In this document: in pieces, positions 46,841 through 57,011 of the stretch | Layout: the number at the start of each line of letters is the position of its first letter | How positions within the stretch are numbered: position 1 is the first letter of the stretch | Assembly (NCBI GenBank): GCA_963727245.1 | Contig: CAVSFO010000011.1 | Location: 1-64,000, forward strand | DNA from: JBKQVT01 sp963727245 | GTDB lineage: Bacteria; Planctomycetota; Planctomycetia; Pirellulales; Thermoguttaceae | Direction: 5' to 3' | DNA length: 64,000 nt | Program-made: the position numbers and the translations under genes | The notes under the pieces: model-generated | What the model was told of the DNA's origin: nothing | Seen by the model: only the letters and a program-made list of their open reading frames with translations | Database searches by the model: none

Positions 46841-48585
46841 AAGCCAAATTCAAGCTGAAGCTGAACAAGGAATCGATGCAGGGGTTCTTCCTGGAAAACG
46901 GGGAGAAACTCGTCTTCGGCCTGGTGGCGCTGGGCGGATTGCTCATGATCTCCCAGGCGCTGACGCGGAAGAACTACGAGAGAAAGCCCGACGAGTTAAT
47001 CTTGTCCAGCGAGGAGGCCAACCAGAAGATCGATCACACGCCGCCGGACGCCATCCCTCCCGAGTGTCATTCGGCCGAATTCGAGAAGCTGGTGCGGCAC
47101 ATCGAGTTGACGGTCGAACCCTTGGCCTATGATTACCGGAACCCCTGGGACAATCCGGTGGTGAAGCCGTTGAAGCTGCGTCCTCAACCGCAGCTTTTTG
47201 CCGCTCTGCAACTGCACGGCGTGGCCGGCGCCGGAAGGTTCAAGGTCCGCGCCGACGGCCGCCCCGCAAGAGCCAGGCAAGGGCGGTACAGTGCTGGACA
47301 GAGTCGCCAGGCGAAATGCCCAGGCGCCGGAGGTCCGGCGAGACCTGGCCGGACGCCGCTACGCGGTGCTGACCGCCCTGGTGCCCCTGGACCAACAAAC
47401 GGCGGCCTACCAGGATGCCTTCGACGGCGTCGGGCTGGTCCAGGAGACTCGATAACGCGCCTTTCTACCATAATTTTGTTGTGCAGCGGGCCGTGGTGCA
47501 TCCTGGCGGCCAGAGCCAGGAACTTGATTGGGAGCCAGAAAAGGGGGCGGACGCAACGTCCGTGATGAGGGCTGCCGTCGCGGACTGGCAGGGGGCCGCC
47601 CCCGAAGTCGCGGACCTCAAGTTCATCTGGAGCCGAGGCAACCAAGGGACCCAAGCGGCAGGCGCCGGCGGCGGCAAGCCCGGCCGCACCGAAATCAATC
47701 CCTTGGTCTTCCCCCTTGGCCCGTTGGTGGGCCGTTCCTGGGGGCAGGAGGCCGTGCATGAACCCGAAATCCCCCTCAAGTCGAGCCCGGCGCCGGCGGC
47801 GCCGCGGGACCGAGTTGGCCCGGTTGAGCCCCCGCCCGATGACGACGCGGCCCCGGTGACAAAAGCCGCCGCCTCCGGTCAGCGCGCAGAGGAAGAGCCG
47901 TGCCGAAGTATGCGCTGCTGCGGTATTTCGATTTCAGCGCGGAGCCGGGAAAAACTTATCGTTATCGAGTGGCCCTGCCGTGAAAAATCCGAACTATCAG
48001 GTTGAGGCGGACTACCTGGCCAGTCCGAATTTTGCCGCCGAGCACTATCTCCAGGCGCCCTGGTCTGAAGCGAGCAACGAGATCGTCATCCCCGAGGACA
48101 CCCGCGCACTGGTTCTGTCGGTGCAACCAGCGAAGTCGTCGGCGGTGGAGGTGGAGGTGAGCCTGGCGATGCTGCTGTGGCAAGAGGCATCGGGCACGCT
48201 GGTACACAAGGTCTTTACCAAGCTTCCCCGCGGCATGATCCTCAATTTCGTGAAAGAGGAGCTTGATGTGCCCAAGCCCGTTGACCACAAGACCAGGTTC
48301 AAGCCGCCCAAGGCGAGTTTCGTCACCGACACGGTTCTCGTGGACGTGGCCGGCGATAACAATTACGGCGAGATGCTGCTGCTGGACAAGGATGGCAACC
48401 TGGTGGCTCGCAACAGCGCCGTGGATTTCCCGATGTACAAGAGGTGGCTGGCAGACGAAGAGCAGGTCGCGGACGTTCACACCGGGGCACCTGGGTCCGT
48501 GCATGGCCCAGGCCCTCCTCCAGGTCATCCCGATCTGAACAACTTCGGCCCTGGAGGTCGGCAGCCGCACGGGGGCGGCAGATAA
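46837..48585 (+). CDS. Third membrane protein of the PilMNO-like cluster, at least four frameshifts
   Basis: About 582 residues after repair. It begins with a basic tail (MKAKFKLKLNKESMQGF) and one membrane helix (LVFGLVALGGLLMISQAL). Frame changes occur near 47200-47260, 47450, 47890 and 47982. Linked segments include RRYAVLTALVPLDQQTAAYQDAF, NAPFYHNFVVQRAVV, VPKYALLRYFDFSAEPGKTY, KNPNYQVEADYLASP and a C-terminal SFVTDTVLVDVAGDNNYGEMLLLDKDG. Function unknown. Overlap with the upstream gene implies a shared complex with the PilM fusion. Confidence 0.72.
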
Positions 48586-48673
48586 ACCATCAGGACGGGA
48601 TACCGCTGGCTTGCCGCCTGGCGTACAATGGTAGGGTGCTTCCGCAACAGAAACCAACTGGGAATGGATATCG

Positions 48674-49658
48674 GTGGCCTGGCAGTATAGCGAGAAGACC
48701 CAGCAGTTGTTCATGGACGCCGTCCACGGCAAACCGGGGACGCACCTGGGCGAAATCGACGATCCGGACGGCTTCGGCGAGCACGGTTCGATCGTTTGCG
48801 GCGACGCCATGCGTTTCACGTTCCGGGTGCGGCGTCATGCGACCGACCCGACGCAGGACGTGATCACCTCCGCCCGCTACATGACCTTCGGCTGCACGTC
48901 GGCCATCGCGGCCTCCGAGGCGTTGTGCACGCTGATCGAGCGGGGGGGCTATACGCCGATCCAGGCGTTGCAGGTGCAGAACAAGGACATCGTCGAGTTT
49001 CTCGGCGGGCTGCCGCAGCAGAAGATCCACTGTTCGGTGATGGGGGCCGAGGCCCTGGAATCGGCCGTTTTCAACTGGCGACAGCGCCGCGGCGTCGACC
49101 TTGAGCAATTGGGAATCGACATCCACGCCGACGAGCAGCAAGAGGGGCGCATCGTCTGCAAGTGTTTTTCCTTGAGCGAGCCCTACATCCGCCGCAAGAT
49201 CCGCGAGTTGAACCTGCACTCGATCGCGGAGATCACCCACGCCATCAAGGCCGGCGGCGCCTGCATGGCCTGCCATCACGTCCCCGGCGGGCTGCAGGAC
49301 CTGCTGGACGAGGCCTGGGGCAAAGGCCACGGCCAGCCGGCCCCGGCGGCCCCCGGCGGCCCGCTGCTGACGCAGATCGCCCCCTTGGGCGCGTCGCCGG
49401 CCCGGGCGGAGTCGCCCCCCTTGTCGCCCTACCAGTTCAGCAAGAAAATCGAGCAAGCCGTGGAGGAGTACGTGCGGCCCATGCTCCGCCAGGACGGCGG
49501 CGACCTCGGAGATCGTCGACATCAAGGACATGCTGGTCTATTGCAGCCTGGTCGGGGCTTGCAAGGGTTGTATCGCCGCCCAGCAGACCTTGCGCATGCT
49601 CGTCGAGCAGACCCTGAAAGAGATGGTCGACCAACGCGTCCGCGTCGTCCAGGTGTGA
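48674..49658 (+). CDS. nifU: Modular NifU-type Fe-S cluster scaffold, one frameshift
   Basis: Three-domain scaffold of about 327 residues. The IscU-like N-terminal domain has the three ligand cysteines in IVCGDAM, TFGCTSAIAA and IHCSVMG. The central BFD-type [2Fe-2S] domain has CKC and CMAC (IVCKCFSLSEPYIRRK, ACMACHHVPGG). The C-terminal Nfu domain with GACKGC follows a shift near 49505. GTG 48674 is the start. It pairs with the cysteine desulfurase gene downstream. No nitrogenase genes are present, so a general or oxygen-sensitive Fe-S role is likely. Confidence 0.92.
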
Positions 49659-49783
49659 AGGAGAAGTCGTGCAGCGTACAGGCGGTTTCCGCCGCTCAGC
49701 GTCGCCTGCGAAACCGCAAGCGGACCACGACGGTTCCCGCAGAACATCTTCTTTTATAGGCACGAGAACCCCCGGCCCGCCAG

Positions 49784-49816
49784 TCCCTGGCCCCCGGCCC
49801 CTGGCCCCTGACCCCT
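49784..49816. repeat. CTGGCCCC-type repeat abutting the nifS start
   Basis: CCCTGGCCCCCGGCCCCTGG and CCCCTGACCCC run directly into the nifS ATG at 49817. This is the complement-strand form of the GGGGTCA family seen at 33208. It leaves no purine-rich ribosome-binding site. Confidence 0.8.
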
Positions 49817-51015
49817 ATGAAGATCATTTACGCCGATAACAACGCCACCACCGCCGTGGCGCCGGAAGTGTGCCAGGCGATGGCGCCTTTCCTGGCCGAG
49901 AACTATTTCAATCCCAGCTCGATGTACGAGCCGGCGCTGGGCGTGGCGGCGGCCGTGGCCCAGGCCCGGGCTACGGTGGCCCGATTCTTCGGCCTCGACG
50001 ATCCCAAGCAGGTCCTGTTCACCTCCTGCGCCACCGAGAGCAACAGCACGGCGATCCTCGGCGCCGTCAAGGCGAACCCCAACCGCCGCCACGTCATCAC
50101 CACCGCCGTGGAACACCCGGCGGTCCTGGAAGTCTGCAAGGACCTCGAGCGCAACGGCTACGACGTCACGTTCCTGGACGTGGATCAGCAGGGCCGTCTC
50201 GACGTGGGCCAGTTCATCCGCGCCCTGCGGCCCGATACGCTGCTGGTCAGCGTCATGCACGCCAACAACGAGACGGGGGTCGTCTTCCCCATCGAACAAC
50301 TCTCCCGGCTCACGAAAGAGACCGACGCGGCGATTCTCTTCCACACCGATGCCACGCAATCGGTCGGCAAGCTCCCGTTGGATCTGCCAGCGCGGCCTGC
50401 CCTATGTCGATCTGCTGTCGCTGTCGGGCCACAAGTTGCACGCCCCCAAGGGCATCGGCGCGCTGTACGTCAAGCGCGGCACGCCCTGCCGGCCGCTGTT
50501 GATCGGCGGGCATCAGGAGGAAGGCCGGCGGGCGGGAACGGAAAACGTCCCCTACATCGTCGGCCTGGCCAAGGCCGTGGAACTGGCCGCCGCGGCATCA
50601 AGAAGAGGAGCAGACGCGGGTGCGCGGACTGCGCGACCGCCTGGAGGCGGCCATCGAGCGGCTGATTCCCAACGTCGAGGTCAACGGCAAAGCCGCCCCC
50701 CGCCTGCCCAACACGCTCAATATTTCCTGCCATTGCGTCGAAGGCGAGGCGATGCTCTATCAACTCAGCATGGAGGGCATCTGCGCCTCCAGCGGTTCGG
50801 CCTGCACCACCGGGTCATTGGCGCCGTCGCACGTGCTGCACGCCATGAACGTTTCCCCCATGGCGGTCCAGGGCTCCATCCGTTTCAGCCTCAGCCGCTA
50901 CACGACCGCCGAAGAGGTCGAGCGGATCAGCGAGGTTTTTCCCGGAGTCGTGGCCAATCTCCGCCGCATGTCGCCCTATTGGGACCAAGAGGCCGGCGTG
51001 CCGCGGGCCCCATGA
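49817..51015 (+). CDS. nifS: Cysteine desulfurase NifS, two frameshifts
   Basis: PLP enzyme delivering sulfur from cysteine to NifU. ADNNATTAVAPEV opens the protein, followed by SCATESNSTAI, AVEHPAVLEVC and SVMHANNETGV. After a shift near 50388 come LSLSGHKLHAPKG (PLP lysine) and GGHQEEGRRAGTENVPYIVG. After a second shift near 50600 come LPNTLNISCHCVEGEA and the catalytic loop ASSGSACTTGSLAPSH. Repaired length ~398 residues, normal for group I desulfurases. Confidence 0.93.
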
Positions 51016-51023
51016 ACGCGGAG

Positions 51024-51070
51024 GGGGGACTGTCCCGATTTTCGTGTCAGCGAAAATGGGACTGTCCCCC
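51024..51070. repeat. GGGACTGTCCC hairpin element, copy 1
   Basis: GGGGACTGTCCC-GATTTTCG faces CGAAAAT-GGGACTGTCCCC around a short TGTCAG loop. Each end is itself palindromic (GGGACTGTCCC). It follows the nifS stop. A second copy with a different loop lies at 60546-60588. Confidence 0.88.
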
Positions 51071-51257
51071 TTGCGCGACGCAAGGACTGTTCTGACACGA
51101 AAACGGTTACCGGGCCGCGGAGGGGGATTTGCAGCGCCCGGCGGCTTCGATTATAGTAAGGGTTTAGCACTCGCAGGTTCTTTTAAGCCGCACAGGCGAC
51201 CGGCCGGCCGCGTCGCCCGGCTGGCACGAGCACGAATTGGGCCGACTCATCTCGAAT

Positions 51258-53663
51258 ATGCCTCCCGAATCGGAAACGGACTCCTTCCCGGTGTCGCGGC
51301 CCGCCTGGCAGCAGTTTTTCGGCAGCCGGTCGGGCAAAACACTGGTCATCTGCCTCGGTCTGCTGGCGATGACGGGGTTGGCCTACTGGCAGATGCCGAA
51401 CCTGGAGTTCGTTTTCTTTGACGACCCCGGCTACGTGCTGGACAACCTGCACGTCCACAAGGGACTGGTCAAGGAAAACTTCTGGTGGGCGCTGTACAAC
51501 ACGGGCGAACAGAGCAACTGGCACCCGCTGACGTGGTGGTCGCACATGCTCGACATCGAGCTGTTCGGCTTCAAGGCCGTCAAGGAGCCCGCCAGCCGTG
51601 GTCCCCACGTGGTGAACCTGATTTTTCACCTCGGCAACACGCTGCTGCTGTTTTTCTTGTTGCGCTGGATGACCGGGGCGGCTGTGGCGGAGCGCGGCCG
51701 TGGCGGCCCTGTTCGCCGTCCATCCCATGCACGTCGAGTCGGTCGCCTGGGTGGCCGAGCGCAAGGACTTGCTGAGCACGTTTCTGGAGTTGCTCACCAT
51801 CGCCGCCTATCTCTGGTACGTGAACCGCATGAAAGAGACCGCCGACCGGCCGCTTTCGGATCGGATCACGATGGGCGTGGCCTGGTACGTGCCGGTCTTT
51901 CTGCTGTTCGCCCTGACGTTGATGGCCAAGCCGATGCCCCTGACGCTGCCTTGCCTGCTGCTGTTGTTGGATTACTGGCCGCTGGGACGGCTGACGTTGC
52001 GATCGGTCCTGAAAGAGCACGTCGCCGCCGAGAAGGGGCCGGAGAAACCCCGCGCCGTCAGGTCCAGAGGCCGTCAGGTCCAGCCCTCGCAGCATCGGCA
52101 GCAAGTCGTTCAGTCGCGGGAGTGGCGCTTGGAGAAGGCGCTGTGGCTGGTGGCGGAAAAGATGCCGCTGCTGCTCCTGGCCTTCCTTTCCAGCAGGATC
52201 ACCTACCTGGCCCAGGTGGCGGGGGCCTCCATGGCCAAGTGGACGCAACTGCCGCTGGAACTGCGACTCAGCAACGTCCTGACCGGCTACTGCCGCTATA
52301 TCGGCGGCATGATCTGGCCCTTCAAACTGGCGGCGTTCTACCCCTACGAGATGAATCCGGACCCGCTCTGGGTGGTCCTGGCGGCCGGGCTGCTGATTCT
52401 GATTACCTATGCCGTCGTGGTGGGCGCGTTCTTCGGCCGCCGCTACCTGGCCGTGGGATGGTTCTGGTTTCTCGGCACCATGGTCCCCGTCATCGGCCTG
52501 GTCCAGGTCGGCGACCAGTCCATGGCCGACCGCTATTCGTACTTCACCTTCACCGGACTGTTCATCATCGTGGTCTGGGGAGCGGCGGACCTGCTGGGGC
52601 GCTGGAGCGAGGGCCGCCTCGGCCTGGCCGTGGCGACGGTGGCCCTGCTAGCCGGCTACGTCTATCTGACGCAGGTCCAGGTGGGCTACTGGAAAAACGC
52701 CGAAACCTCCCTGAGACACACCCTGGACGTGGAACCGGACAGCCCGGCCTTCGAGAACAACTTGGGCGTGTACCTGTGGGAAAAGGCGGAGGGCGCCCGG
52801 GCGCCCGGCCGGCCACCGAAGCGGAGGCAAAAGACCTCCGCGACCGGGCCATTGCGCATTGGCGCAAGGCGGTGAAAATTCGCCCCACGTTTTCCGATGC
52901 CCTTAACAACCTCGGCTGCGCCTTGCGCCATCGCGAACCGGGCATCGACGAGGCGGCCTGGCACAAAAGGCTGGAAGAAGCGGCCAAGTGCTTCAGCGCG
53001 GCCATCGCCTGCAAACCCGAGCACGCCGACGCCCACAGCAATCTCGCCCTGACGTTGTGGGACTTGCACCAGCCGGAAGGGGCCGTGGAACACTTCCAGG
53101 AGGCCCTCCGCCTGCGTCCCGATCACCTCGACGCCCGCGCCGCCTATGCCCTGGTCCTCTTCCAGATGGCGGGGTCCGCAAAGCAGCAGGGCAAGACCAG
53201 GGAAGCGGCGCAACTTCTTCAGGAAGCGGCCAACAATCTCAAGATCGTCGTCCATTTGGACCCGCACAGCGCCCGCGGCTACGACCTGCTGGGCCAGGTC
53301 GAACACCAGCAGGGAAAGCCCAAGGAGGCGGCCGCCGCGCTGAGCATGGCGGCCTGGGTGCTGGCCACCAGTCCCAGGGACGCCATGCGCAACGGCCCCA
53401 GGGCGGTGCTCTTGGCCACGGAAGTGGCGCGGGAAACCGGCGGGCGGGACCCGCAGGCCCTCGATACCCTGGCGGCCGCCTACGCCGAGGTGGGCGACTT
53501 TTCCAAAGCCATGGAGGCCGGCACCGTGGCGCTCAAAATCGCCACCCAGCAGGGCGAAACCAACCTGGCGGGGGCCATCGCCGCCCGCCTGGAGCTCTAT
53601 CAACACGGCAAGCCCTTCCGCGACGAACGGGCCGAAGCCTCTGAAAAGACCGGCGGCATGTAG
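51258..53663 (+). CDS. TMTC-like membrane protein with C-terminal TPRs, two frameshifts
   Basis: About 801 residues. The GT-C-style membrane part (~10 helices) carries acidic loop FVFFDDPGYVLDN, NWHPLTWWSHMLD, HPMHVESVAWVAERKDLLST, LMAKPMPLTLPCLLLLLDYWPLG and VIGLVQVGDQSMADRY. A TPR tail (~residues 510-800) follows, e.g. FSDALNNLGCALR and AHSNLALTLWDLHQPEGAVEHFQEAL. Frame changes fall near 51690 and 52805. This layout matches the bacterial relatives of eukaryotic TMTC O-mannosyltransferases, and a polyprenyl-phosphate-sugar donor is inferred. A GT2 synthase gene follows. Confidence 0.82.
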   Translation: MPPESETDSFPVSRPAWQQFFGSRSGKTLVICLGLLAMTGLAYWQMPNLEFVFFDDPGYVLDNLHVHKGLVKENFWWALYNTGEQSNWHPLTWWSHMLDIELFGFKAVKEPASRGPHVVNLIFHLGNTLLLFFLLRWMTGAAVAERGRGGPVRRPSHARRVGRLGGRAQGLAEHVSGVAHHRRLSLVREPHERDRRPAAFGSDHDGRGLVRAGLSAVRPDVDGQADAPDAALPAAVVGLLAAGTADVAIGPERARRRREGAGETPRRQVQRPSGPALAASAASRSVAGVALGEGAVAGGGKDAAAAPGLPFQQDHLPGPGGGGLHGQVDATAAGTATQQRPDRLLPLYRRHDLALQTGGVLPLRDESGPALGGPGGRAADSDYLCRRGGRVLRPPLPGRGMVLVSRHHGPRHRPGPGRRPVHGRPLFVLHLHRTVHHRGLGSGGPAGALERGPPRPGRGDGGPASRLRLSDAGPGGLLEKRRNLPETHPGRGTGQPGLREQLGRVPVGKGGGRPGARPATEAEAKDLRDRAIAHWRKAVKIRPTFSDALNNLGCALRHREPGIDEAAWHKRLEEAAKCFSAAIACKPEHADAHSNLALTLWDLHQPEGAVEHFQEALRLRPDHLDARAAYALVLFQMAGSAKQQGKTREAAQLLQEAANNLKIVVHLDPHSARGYDLLGQVEHQQGKPKEAAAALSMAAWVLATSPRDAMRNGPRAVLLATEVARETGGRDPQALDTLAAAYAEVGDFSKAMEAGTVALKIATQQGETNLAGAIAARLELYQHGKPFRDERAEASEKTGGM

Positions 53664-53710
53664 CATAATCCTTGTCGATTTACCCCCAGAAAGCTTGCAT
53701 GTGAGGCAGC

Positions 53711-54499
53711 ATGTTCCGCGACAAAAAAGTAGTGGTCGTCATGCCCGCGTACAATGCGGCGCGCACGCTGAAGCGGACCTACGATGAGGTGATGGCCCAG
53801 GACATGGTCGACCTGGTGGTCGTCGTCGACGACGCCAGCCAGGACGAGACCACCGCCATCGCCCGCACGCTCCCCCATACTTCGGTCCACACCCATCCGA
53901 TCAATCGCGGCTACGGCGCCAACCAGAAGACCTGCTACCAGGCGGCCCTGGCGGCCGGCGCCGACATCGTCATCATGGTCCACCCGGATTACCAGTACAC
54001 GCCCAAGTTGATCCCGGCGATGGCGGCGCTGATCGGCAACGGGCTGTATTCCTGCGTGTTGGGGTCGCGGATCCTCGGCGGCCTGGCCCTCCAGGGCGGC
54101 ATGCCGCTGTGGAAGTACCTGGCCAACCGCTTCCTCACCTTCGCGGAAAACGTCCTCCTGGGCGTGAAAATCTCCGAGTATCACACCGGCTACCGGGCCT
54201 TTTCCCGCGGGCTCCTCCAGCGCTTGCCGCTGGCCGAGGGCTCCGACGATTTCGTCTTCGACAACCAGGTGCTCGCCCAAATCGTCTGGCTGGGCGACAC
54301 CATCGCCGAGGTCAGTTGCCCCACCCGCTATGAACCCGAGTCCTCCTCGATCAACTTCAAGCGCAGCGTAGTCTACGGGCTGGGCTGCCTGCGCACCGGG
54401 CTGAGCTTTCGCCTGGCGAAGTTGGGCCTGGTCCGCTCGAAGCTGTTCCCGCCGGACCAGAAGAAGGCCGAGCAGCCCGCGGAACCGGGGTCGAGCTAG
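53711..54499 (+). CDS. GT2 glycosyltransferase, polyprenyl-phosphate-sugar synthase type
   Basis: An intact 262-residue GT-A fold protein: VVVVMPAYNAARTLKRTYDE, the nucleotide-binding VVVVDDASQDET, NRGYGANQKTCYQAAL, MVHPDYQYTP where the DxD-type metal motif is expected, LGSRILGG and YHTGYRAFSR. It lacks C-terminal membrane helices, like short DPM1-type enzymes. Lying between two TMTC-like genes, it may make the lipid-linked sugar they use. The sugar is unknown. ATG 53711 follows GAGG. Confidence 0.88.
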   Translation: MFRDKKVVVVMPAYNAARTLKRTYDEVMAQDMVDLVVVVDDASQDETTAIARTLPHTSVHTHPINRGYGANQKTCYQAALAAGADIVIMVHPDYQYTPKLIPAMAALIGNGLYSCVLGSRILGGLALQGGMPLWKYLANRFLTFAENVLLGVKISEYHTGYRAFSRGLLQRLPLAEGSDDFVFDNQVLAQIVWLGDTIAEVSCPTRYEPESSSINFKRSVVYGLGCLRTGLSFRLAKLGLVRSKLFPPDQKKAEQPAEPGSS

Positions 54500-54616
54500 T
54501 GCTCCGTCGACCGTGGTCTGATGCGATGGGGCCACTGCCGGCTTGTCCAGCGGTGGTTGCCGCATGCTGGACAAGCCAGCAGTGGCACCTCCGGTCGACG
54601 ACGACAGAGGCACTAG
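54496..54616. repeat. Nested palindrome between GT2 and second TMTC-like gene
   Basis: The outer arms CTAGTGC/GCACTAG (54496-54502, 54610-54616), next arms CGTCGACC/GGTCGACG and inner arms GCCACTGC..GGCTTGTCCAGC / GCTGGACAAGCC..GCAGTGGC are nested. The left end includes the GT2 stop codon. Confidence 0.85.
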
Positions 54617-54660
54617 GCGGACGGACGCTTCTTTGAGACCTTCGCTTTGGAGATTCTGCC

Positions 54661-56694
54661 GTGTGGCGTGACCTGGGAATCTGCCTGGCGCTGGCCGTGG
54701 CCGTCCTGGCCGTCTACGAACCGGCCTGCCGCTGCGACTTCGTCAACTATGACGATCCCGCCTACGTCACGGACAACCCGTACGTCGCGCACGGCCTGAC
54801 GCGTAAAGGCTTGGTGCAGGCGTTTACCGGCACGACCGGTTCCAACTGGCACCCCCTGACGATGCTCTCCCACATGCTCGACTGCCAGTTCTTCGGCGTC
54901 GCTCGGCCCGGCTGGCACCACGCCGTGAACCTTGCCCTGCACGCCGCCAACAGCGTGCTGCTGTTTCTCGTGCTGCTCGAAATGACCGGCGCCCGCTGGC
55001 CCAGCGCCGCCGTGGCGGCCCTCTTCGCGCTGCACCCGCTGCACGTGGAATCGGTGGCCTGGATCGCCGAGCGCAAGGACGTCCTCAGCACGCTGTTTTG
55101 CATGCTCACCATGCTGGCCTATGTCCGCTACGCGCGGCAGCCGGCGCCGCCGCGATACCTCGTGGTCTTCGGCGCGCTGGCGTTGGGGCTGATGTGCAAA
55201 CCGATGCTGGTGACGCTGCCGCTGGTGCTCTTGCTGTTGGACTATTGGCCGCTCCGGCGATTCCGCGGCCTGGAGAGGCCCGCTGCGGCGCGCGAACCGG
55301 CCGGCTCGGCGTTGCCCCCAGGGCAAAGGGCCAAGGCCGCGCCGCGGAGGGCGGCCGCGGCGGCCGAGCGCGGACCGCGCAATCGGCCGGGGACGGTCCC
55401 GGTTTGCCGGCGGCCAGAATCACCCCCCGCACCGCCGCAATACGCCGTGCTCACGCTGCTCTTGGAAAAACTTCCCCTGCTGGCCTTGTCGGTCGTCTTC
55501 AGCATCGTCACCTTCCTGACGCAACGCAGCGCCATGTCGCCTTGGAGCGGGCTGGACTGGCTGCCTCGAATTGGCGACGCCCTGGTCGGCTACGTCAGCT
55601 ACCTGGGCATGACCCTCTGGCCGCGACCGCTGGCGGTCTTCTATCCCTTGGTTCCCGGGCGGCCCTGGTGGCAGCCGGCGGCCGCGGCCGCCCTGCTGGC
55701 GGCAATCACCGCGCTGGTGCTCTGGCAGGTCCGGCGACGGCCCTGCTTGGCCGTCGGCTGGTTCTGGTACCTGGGAACTCTCGTGCCGGTGATCGGACTG
55801 GTGCAGGTCGGCCTGCAATCGATCGCCGACCGCTACACCTACCTGCCGCTGGTCGGCATCTTCATCATGGCCGCCTGGGCGCCGCCGAGCTGACCGCGGC
55901 GTGGCCGCCGCTGGCAAAGCGACTGCTCTGGATCCCGCTGGGCGCCGCCGTGTTGATCGCCGCCGCCGTCCAGACCCGCCAACAGCTCGATTACTGGAAA
56001 AACAGCAGGCAACTCTTCCAACATGACCTGGAGGTGACGGGCCCCAGCCCCACGGCCTTGGGGAACCTCGGCGTCGCCTGGCTCGCGGAGGGGCAGCATG
56101 ACGCGGCCATTGGCTGCTTCCGCGCAGTCCTGAAAATCACCCCCGGCGATGCCCTGGCCAATTATCACCTCGGCTCGACGCTCATCCGCACGGGCCGGAT
56201 CGACGAAGGGGTAAGGTATGTCTGCAAGGCCATCCACTTCGGGCCCGACCTCGGCATGCCCCATTGCGATCTAGGCCATGTCCTGGAAGTCCGGGGGAAG
56301 ATCGACGAAGCCGCCCGAGAGTTTGGCCAAGCCATCCGCATCAGCCCCAAGGAGCCCGATGCGTATAACAATCTTGCCTGGCTCCGCGCGACCTATCCGG
56401 AAGCAAAATTCCGCAACGCCCAGGAGGCGATCCAGAATGCCCAAAGGGCTTGCGAGCTCTGCGAAAACAGGGACGATGGCTACCTGGATACCCTGGCCGC
56501 CGCCTACGCCGAGGGGGGGCGATTCGACGAGGCCGTCGCCACGGAACGGAAAGCCCTGGCGTTGGCCAACAAGGGGAAGGACAAGGACCAGCGCCACGCA
56601 GTTCCAACAGCATCTGAAGCTGTTTGAGGCCCGCCGGCCGCTTCACGAGCGTCCCAAGCCGCCGCCAGTGCCGAAAGCAGAGAACGCGAAGTAG
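54661..56694 (+). CDS. Second TMTC-like membrane protein with TPRs, two frameshifts
   Basis: About 677 residues, parallel in layout to the protein at 51258. Shared landmarks: FVNYDDPAYVTDNPYV, NWHPLTMLSHMLD, HPLHVESVAWIAERKDVLST, LMCKPMLVTLPLVLLLLDYWPL and VIGLVQVGLQSIADRYTYLPL. An Ala/Pro/Arg-rich loop sits near residues 205-255. TPRs follow (LGNLGVAWLAEGQHDAAIGCFRAVL, DAYNNLAWLRATYPEA). Shifts near 55885 and 56590 change frame, and the last frame ends QFQQHLKLFEARRPLHE at 56694. The GTG at 54661 is the start. Confidence 0.82.
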
Positions 56695-56741
56695 GGCGGC
56701 GTGGTCGACAACTACGCAGATTTCCCATTCTGTTCAATCAA

Positions 56742-56873
56742 TCTCCCTCTCCCGGAGGCAGAGGGCGGGGGTGAGGGCGGAATTCGAGGAGATCGTCGAT
56801 TCAGTTGGCCAGCATCCGCCCAAGATTCCCCTCACCCTAACCCTCTCCCGGAGGGAGAGGGGACCGGAATTGC
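56742..56873. repeat. Inverted pair of the CCCTCACCCTAACC-type repeat
   Basis: Copies at 56742-56780 (CTCCCTCTCCCGGAGGCAGA then GGGGGTGAGGGCG) and 56827-56873 (CCCCTCACCCTAACCCTCTC then GGAGGGAGAGGGGACCG) face each other across about 46 bases. They fill much of the 317-bp gap before the L,D-transpeptidase-like gene, where no gene is seen. Confidence 0.85.
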
Positions 56874-57011
56874 GCCCCTCTTTGATCGGTTTTGAACCCC
56901 AATCCCTCGCATTTGCTGTAGCATCGCTGGCCGACTTCGCTTATGATCCCCGCGCTTGGGTCGGTGCGGACGCGGTGACCGGCTGGGAATGATTCGTCAG
57001 GGAGGACGATC

